A DNA stretch of 64,000 nucleotides from an uncultured Alphaproteobacteria bacterium (GTDB lineage Bacteria; Pseudomonadota; Alphaproteobacteria; Geminicoccales; Geminicoccaceae): assembly GCA_937926445.1 (NCBI GenBank), contig CALBAK010000028.1:108514-172513 (forward strand), read 5' to 3'. This document shows positions 59,654 to 64,000 of the stretch, piece by piece (positions within the stretch are counted from its first letter, which is position 1; every line of letters begins with the position of its first letter). Made by a program: the position numbers and the translations under genes. The notes below the pieces were generated by a model that searched no databases, was not told the origin of the DNA, and saw only the letters and a list, made by a program, of their open reading frames with translations.

Positions 59654-60631
59654 ATGATCGCGCGTCGCCCGTTCCTGATGCTGAGCGAACGTCAAAGGCG
59701 GCTGCACAAGCTGCGCAACTTGGCGCAATCCGCCCTTTTGATCATCGGTATGCTCGCGGTCCTGGGGCTCTCGGCCTTCATGCTCTGGGGCTGGGCCGGG
59801 CTCGTGTGGGCGATCGGGCTCACCGGCGTCTCCCTCCTCGTAGCGCCCAGCGTCGCCCCCGAATGGGTTATGCGCGCCTACGGGGCGCGACCGCTCCATC
59901 CGGACGAGTTCCCCGACGGCTACGCGCTCCTGCGCCGCCTCGCCGCGCGCGCCGGGCTCGAGCGACTGCCGCGGCTCTATTGGCTGCCGACCGAGCTCTT
60001 GAACGCCTTCGCCGTGGGCCGGCCCGAGCGGGCGGCGATCGGGCTCAGCGACGGGCTTTTGCGCGCGCTCACGCCGCGCGAGCTCGCAGGTGTGCTCGCC
60101 CACGAGTTGAGCCACGTCCGCAACGACGATCTTTGGATCATGGGTCTCGCCGACATCGTGAGCCGTCTCACGAGCCTGCTCTCCTGGATCGGTCAGTTGC
60201 TGCTGATCCTCAATCTGCCATTCGTGGTGGCGGGCGAGGTCGTGGTCCCCTGGCTCGTGGTCCTCCTCCTGGTCTTCGCCCCGACCCTCGTCGGCCTGCT
60301 CCAGCTCGCTCTCTCCCGCTCGCGCGAGTTCGACGCCGATCTCGACGCCGCGGCCCTCACGGGCGATCCTCGAGGTCTTGCCTCGGCACTCGCCAAGCTC
60401 GAGCGCTTCCAGGGCCGCTACTGGGAGGAGATCCTCCTGCCCGGTCGGCGGATGCCGGTCCCCTCGCTGCTGCGCACCCACCCTCCGACCGACGAGCGGA
60501 TCCGCCGTCTGCTCGACCTCTACGAGCCGGTCGAGAGGCCGCTCGAGTTCCCCGACCGGCTCGCGGGCCCGTGGACGGAGCGTGCGGTGACGGGGCCACC
60601 GCGCTTCCATCGCACCGGCGTATGGTACTAA
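59654..60631 (+). CDS. M48 (HtpX-like) membrane zinc metalloprotease
   Basis: A 325-residue protein with two N-terminal membrane helices (SALLIIGMLAVLGLSAFML and VWAIGLTGVSLLVA), the zinc site HELSH in AGVLAHELSHVRNDD near residue 150, a second pair of helices at about 180-230, and the third-ligand block SREFDADLDAAALTGDP near 240. This is the HtpX/Ste24 layout for membrane protein quality control. ATG 59654 follows GGAGAG; the frame is open upstream inside the macrodomain gene but only this part is credible. The macrodomain operon diverges from it by 58 bp. Confidence 0.9.
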   Translation: MIARRPFLMLSERQRRLHKLRNLAQSALLIIGMLAVLGLSAFMLWGWAGLVWAIGLTGVSLLVAPSVAPEWVMRAYGARPLHPDEFPDGYALLRRLAARAGLERLPRLYWLPTELLNAFAVGRPERAAIGLSDGLLRALTPRELAGVLAHELSHVRNDDLWIMGLADIVSRLTSLLSWIGQLLLILNLPFVVAGEVVVPWLVVLLLVFAPTLVGLLQLALSRSREFDADLDAAALTGDPRGLASALAKLERFQGRYWEEILLPGRRMPVPSLLRTHPPTDERIRRLLDLYEPVERPLEFPDRLAGPWTERAVTGPPRFHRTGVWY

Positions 60632-60786
60632 TACACGGCGACCACAGGACCCTGTATCGAGAGAAGTCCCGGCCTTGCGCGCGCTCCCTCCTGTCGGCAA
60701 TCTACCGCCGGGCGCCTCGGATGGAGCGATAAGAACTGGCTATCGGTGAGCCCGGCCGCCGGGGCATCGTCCTCCGGCGAGTTGAC

Positions 60787-63192
60787 ATGCGGGATCTCGA
60801 AGCCATCCGGGCCACCCGCGCGTGCTCGGCACCGCGTGCCGAAGTCGGGTCGATCGGCGTTCCGGGGCGTCCGCTCGGCGTGTCACTCGCCGAATTGTGG
60901 CCGGCCGGCGCCGGCCTCGTGACCGCCTTCTGGGTCCTGCTCGCCTGGCCCTGGCTCGTCGGCGGCGCGATCATCCCTTGGGATGCCAAGACCGAATTTT
61001 ACCCGACCGTCCGCTTCCTCTCCGACGTCTGGCACAGTGGCCAGTCGGCCTTTTGGAACCCCTACGTGTTCGGGGGTTGGCCGCTCGTCGCCGACCCCCA
61101 GTCGCTCATCTTCGAGCCGCTTCTGGCCGCCCTCGCCTGGCTCGTCGAACGCCCGTCGATGGCGGCCGTCGACCGGGTCGAGCTCCTCCACCTCCTCCTG
61201 GTCGGGCTCGCGGTGCTCGCTTGGTTCCGGCTGGCCGGCTGGTCGATGCCGGGTGGGGTGCTCGCCGCAATCGTCGCCATGCTCGGTGGAACCGTCGCCG
61301 GCCGCCTGCAGCATCTGGGACTCGTGGCGAGCTACACCTGGTTCGTCCTCTCGCTGCCTCTCCTGCGGCTCACCCTCGATCGCGCCTCGAAGGCTTGGGC
61401 CGTGGCCTCCGGGCTCAGCGCCGCCTGCATGCTCCTGGGCCGCGACCAGGTCGCCATGCTCGGGGCCTGGGCGCTCGCCGGATACGTGCTGTACACCTGG
61501 CTCGCCGCCGACGGGCCCGCGCTCTGGTTGCGCGAGCGGCTACCGGCGCTCTTCGTCTGCGGCGGGACCGCCGGCCTTCTCGTCGCCGTGCCGCTCCTAC
61601 TCACGCTCCAGCTCGCGATGCTGAGCAACCGGCCAGCGATTCCGCTCGAGGAAGCGCTCACGGGCTCGCTCTCTCCGGTCAATTTCTTCACCATGCTGGC
61701 GCCCGACTTCTTCGGCTCGCTCGGGCATCACGCCGGCTACTGGGGGCCCACCAACCCGCGCTGGCCCTGCTGCGACTGGACCGACCGCTCTACCAACTAC
61801 CTCTATCTCGGGGCCCTACCTCTGGCGCTCCTGCTCGGCCACGGGCTCCTCGGCCGCCGCCTCGCGGCACCCGAGATCCGCTACTTCGTCCTTCTCGCGA
61901 TCGGCGCTGCGCTCTATGCCCTCGGCCGCCACACGCCGGTCTTCCCCTTCCTCTTCGACTGGCTGCCCGGTGTCGACCGGTTCCGCCGCCCGGCGGACGC
62001 GGCCTTCCTCCTCGTCTTGGCCCTCGCCGTCTGCTCGGGCTGGCTTTTCGGCCGCCTGCTCGAAGTGGGGGCGCCGGCCCGCCCGAGTCGTCGTGCTCTC
62101 GCGATCGGCGGTCTCGCTTTCCTGGCCGTGCTCGCCTACGGTCTCGTACTCGCCCACCGCTTCGACCAGCTCGCCCGCACGATCCCCATCTTGGTTGCCG
62201 GGCTCGCCGCCCTCGCAGTCGCCACGCTGCTGCTCGCCGCCATGGCCCGTCGGAGGGAGGGCCGACACGCCCTGGCGCTCGCTCTGCTGACGCTCGCTGC
62301 CCTCGATCTGCGGCTCCACAATGCCGGCACCGTCCTGAATGCCGCATCGCCCTCGGATCGGCGCGCGCTCGCGGCGCTCGAGGGCGACGGTCTCGGCACA
62401 ACCCTCGCTTCGCTCGCGGCCGATGCGACCGGGCCCGCCGGCCCTCCCCGCTTCGAGATCCTCGGCCTCTGCGGCTATTGGCAGAAGGCCTCGATGGTGC
62501 ACGGCCTCGAGAGTACCTTGGGCTACGGCCCCTTGCGCCTCGCCGCCTACGAGGGCGCGATCGGCGCCGGCCAGAACAGCCACGAGCCGGTCCGTCGCTT
62601 CACCCCGCTCGCACCGGGCTATGCCGCGCCGCTCCAGCGACTCCTGGGTGCCCGCTTCCTCGTGGCACCGGTCCGCCCGGAGACCCTCGATCCCCGTCTG
62701 CCGCTCGATGCGATGCCGCTCGTAGCGACCCGTGCGGCGGTGCGGATCCACGAGAATCCGCTCGCCCTGCCCCGCGTCATGTTGGTGCGCCGCGGCGTCG
62801 TCCTGGACGAGGAACGGATCCACGCTCAGGGACGCTGGCCGCAGCTCGATCCGACAGCGGCCGTCGTCCTCGACCGCCGACCGGCCGAGTGGAACCGTTG
62901 GGCCACCCGGATCGACGGCTCCATAGCCGAGCCCGAGGTCGAGATGCGGCGTTGGGAGACGACTGAGGTCGAGATCGCCGCCGCCACGCCCTTGCGCGCC
63001 TTCCTCGTCCTGAACGACCTCTGGTACCCGGGTTGGGAGGTCGAGGTCGACGGCCGACCGGCCGAGCTCTTGCGCGCCAACCTCCTCTTCCGCGCCGTCG
63101 CCCTGCCGCCCGGACGGCACGAGGTCGTGTTCCGCTTTCGGCCGCTCCGCCTTTCCAACCTCGCCGACATCCTGAGCCGGCTGATCTTCTGA
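60787..63192 (+). CDS. YfhO-like / GT-C-type polytopic membrane protein
   Basis: An 801-residue membrane protein with about twelve hydrophobic helices. The first periplasmic loop has [37 protein letters not shown], similar to the acceptor loop of YfhO and other GT-C glycosyltransferase-like proteins, and the C-terminal soluble region ends [27 protein letters not shown], the YfhO signature. It likely moves sugar from a lipid carrier to an extracytoplasmic acceptor; the substrate is unknown. No other cell-envelope glycan gene is adjacent. It ends six bp from the convergent ftsH fragment. Confidence 0.8.
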   Translation: MRDLEAIRATRACSAPRAEVGSIGVPGRPLGVSLAELWPAGAGLVTAFWVLLAWPWLVGGAIIPWDAKTEFYPTVRFLSDVWHSGQSAFWNPYVFGGWPLVADPQSLIFEPLLAALAWLVERPSMAAVDRVELLHLLLVGLAVLAWFRLAGWSMPGGVLAAIVAMLGGTVAGRLQHLGLVASYTWFVLSLPLLRLTLDRASKAWAVASGLSAACMLLGRDQVAMLGAWALAGYVLYTWLAADGPALWLRERLPALFVCGGTAGLLVAVPLLLTLQLAMLSNRPAIPLEEALTGSLSPVNFFTMLAPDFFGSLGHHAGYWGPTNPRWPCCDWTDRSTNYLYLGALPLALLLGHGLLGRRLAAPEIRYFVLLAIGAALYALGRHTPVFPFLFDWLPGVDRFRRPADAAFLLVLALAVCSGWLFGRLLEVGAPARPSRRALAIGGLAFLAVLAYGLVLAHRFDQLARTIPILVAGLAALAVATLLLAAMARRREGRHALALALLTLAALDLRLHNAGTVLNAASPSDRRALAALEGDGLGTTLASLAADATGPAGPPRFEILGLCGYWQKASMVHGLESTLGYGPLRLAAYEGAIGAGQNSHEPVRRFTPLAPGYAAPLQRLLGARFLVAPVRPETLDPRLPLDAMPLVATRAAVRIHENPLALPRVMLVRRGVVLDEERIHAQGRWPQLDPTAAVVLDRRPAEWNRWATRIDGSIAEPEVEMRRWETTEVEIAAATPLRAFLVLNDLWYPGWEVEVDGRPAELLRANLLFRAVALPPGRHEVVFRFRPLRLSNLADILSRLIF

Positions 63193-63198
63193 GCCGGC

Positions 63199-64000
63199 TC
63201 AGGCCGCCACCCGGGCCGGTTCCGCGACGCGGTGGAGATCGGCCGTCAGCCGGCGCAGAGCCGCCTCGTCGAGCGTTTCGGCCTCGAGCAGCTCGCGCGC
63301 GCAGCGCTCCAGCACCTCGCGGTTCTCTCGCAAGATGGCGACCGTCCGCTCGAACTGCTCGTCGATGATGCGCCGAACCGCGAGATCGATCTCGCGCGCC
63401 GTGTCCTCGCTGAACCGGCGCTCGATCGAGTACTGGCCCGCCACCGGCTGCAGGAACGGACTGCGCTCGACGTCGTAGGCCACCGAGCCCAGCTTGGGGT
63501 CCATGCCGTAACGGGCGACCAGCGAGCGGGCGATGTCGGTCGCCCGGACGAGATCGTCCGCTGCCCCGGTCGAGAGATGGTCGAATACGATCTTTTCGGC
63601 CGCCCGCCCGCCGAGGATCACGGCGATCTTGTCGAGGAGCTCCTCCTTGGTCATGAGGAACCGGTCCTCGGTCGGCCGCTGGATCGTGTAGCCGAGGGCC
63701 CCTACACCGCGGGGAACGATCGAGACCTTGTGCACCGGATCGGTGCCAGGCAGGGCGAGCGCGACGAGCGCGTGGCCCATCTCGTGGTAGGCGACGATCT
63801 CGCGCTCGCGCGGGTTGAGGACCCGGTTGCGCTTCTCGAGGCCTGCGACGATCCGCTCCACCGCGGCCGTGAAGTCGGCCATCGTCACCGCTGCCGCTCT
63901 CCGCCGCGTCGCGAGCAGAGCCGCCTCGTTGACGAGATTGGCGAGATCGGCACCCGAAAATCCGGTGGTGATCGCCGCGATCTGCTCGATGTCGACGTCG
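63199..64000 (-). CDS. ftsH: ATP-dependent zinc metalloprotease FtsH, C-terminal part
   Basis: About 267 residues of FtsH, running off the right edge. The frame enters with VDIEQIAAITTGFSGADLAN (end of the AAA+ module, Sensor 2 region) and NLVNEAALLATRRR, then the protease site VAYHEMGHALVALAL (HExGH) near window position 63785, and the third zinc-ligand region EKIVFDHLSTGAADDLVRAT near 63590. The N-terminal membrane helices and Walker motifs lie outside. Membrane-bound hexamer that degrades unassembled and heat-shock proteins, including sigma-32 in E. coli; here rpoH is 8 kb away. Intact as far as seen. Confidence 0.95.
   Translation of the reverse strand, partial: DVDIEQIAAITTGFSGADLANLVNEAALLATRRRAAAVTMADFTAAVERIVAGLEKRNRVLNPREREIVAYHEMGHALVALALPGTDPVHKVSIVPRGVGALGYTIQRPTEDRFLMTKEELLDKIAVILGGRAAEKIVFDHLSTGAADDLVRATDIARSLVARYGMDPKLGSVAYDVERSPFLQPVAGQYSIERRFSEDTAREIDLAVRRIIDEQFERTVAILRENREVLERCARELLEAETLDEAALRRLTADLHRVAEPARVAA

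Overview
The window is about two thirds or more G+C and is packed with genes on both strands, with many 4-bp stop/start overlaps. Gene content points to an aerobic alphaproteobacterium, probably of the Rhodospirillales/Geminicoccales kind (an inference from gene order and protein style, not from a marker tree). The strongest marker is the order ppsR (DUF299) <- / -> hemE - hemJ - rho, which in Caulobacter and Rickettsia surrounds the chromosomal replication origin. The gap between ppsR and hemE (37781-38176) is therefore the best oriC candidate here.

Layout. 1-5.6 kb: end of an esterase, acs, a type III polyketide synthase with its ICMT-type methyltransferase, a plant-like nicotinamidase, dapB. 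5.6-15.4 kb: two-subunit methylmalonyl-CoA mutase, a BY-type tyrosine autokinase, an SRAP/HMCES protein next to an APH-like/P-loop kinase fusion, queF, a small membrane protein. 15.4-25 kb: uvrB, thioesterase, broken cupin, long-chain acyl-CoA synthetase, pepF, ABC1 kinase. 24.2-26.9 kb: 5-oxoprolinase genes pxpA and pxpBC. 26.9-34.4 kb: decayed ATP-grasp/alpha-E pair, then a + strand operon of hydroxyacid dehydrogenase, ABC importer (two of three subunits interrupted) and a deacetylase-type amidohydrolase. 34.5-41.6 kb: TolC-like protein, coiled-coil protein, ppsR, oriC candidate, hemE, hemJ, rho. 41.7-49.7 kb: RND efflux pair, phosphoesterase, acnA. 49.9-53.8 kb: a cluster of pseudogenes (fccA, fccB, DUF488, sugar-binding protein, enolase-superfamily remnant). 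53.9-64 kb: rutE-like reductase, rpoH, a secreted peptidoglycan-binding protein, a four-gene macrodomain/kdgK/dgoK/dgoA operon, an M48 protease, a large membrane protein, and the C-terminal part of ftsH.

The most unusual property is the contrast between intact housekeeping genes (acs, uvrB, hemE, rho, acnA, rpoH, a 1,036-residue RND pump) and about ten accessory genes that carry single premature stops or single-base frameshifts while the rest of each protein is still easy to read. I count about ten in-frame stops and nine frameshifts. They hit sulfide oxidation, two ABC importers, a sugar-acid dehydratase, a cupin and the ATP-grasp/alpha-E pair. This looks like recent, continuing gene loss, although assembly error cannot be excluded from sequence alone. 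Metabolically, the window shows acetate and propionate/methylmalonate use, 5-oxoproline salvage, 2-keto-3-deoxy sugar-acid breakdown, TCA cycle and haem synthesis. No tRNA, rRNA, CRISPR array, insertion sequence or prophage was seen.
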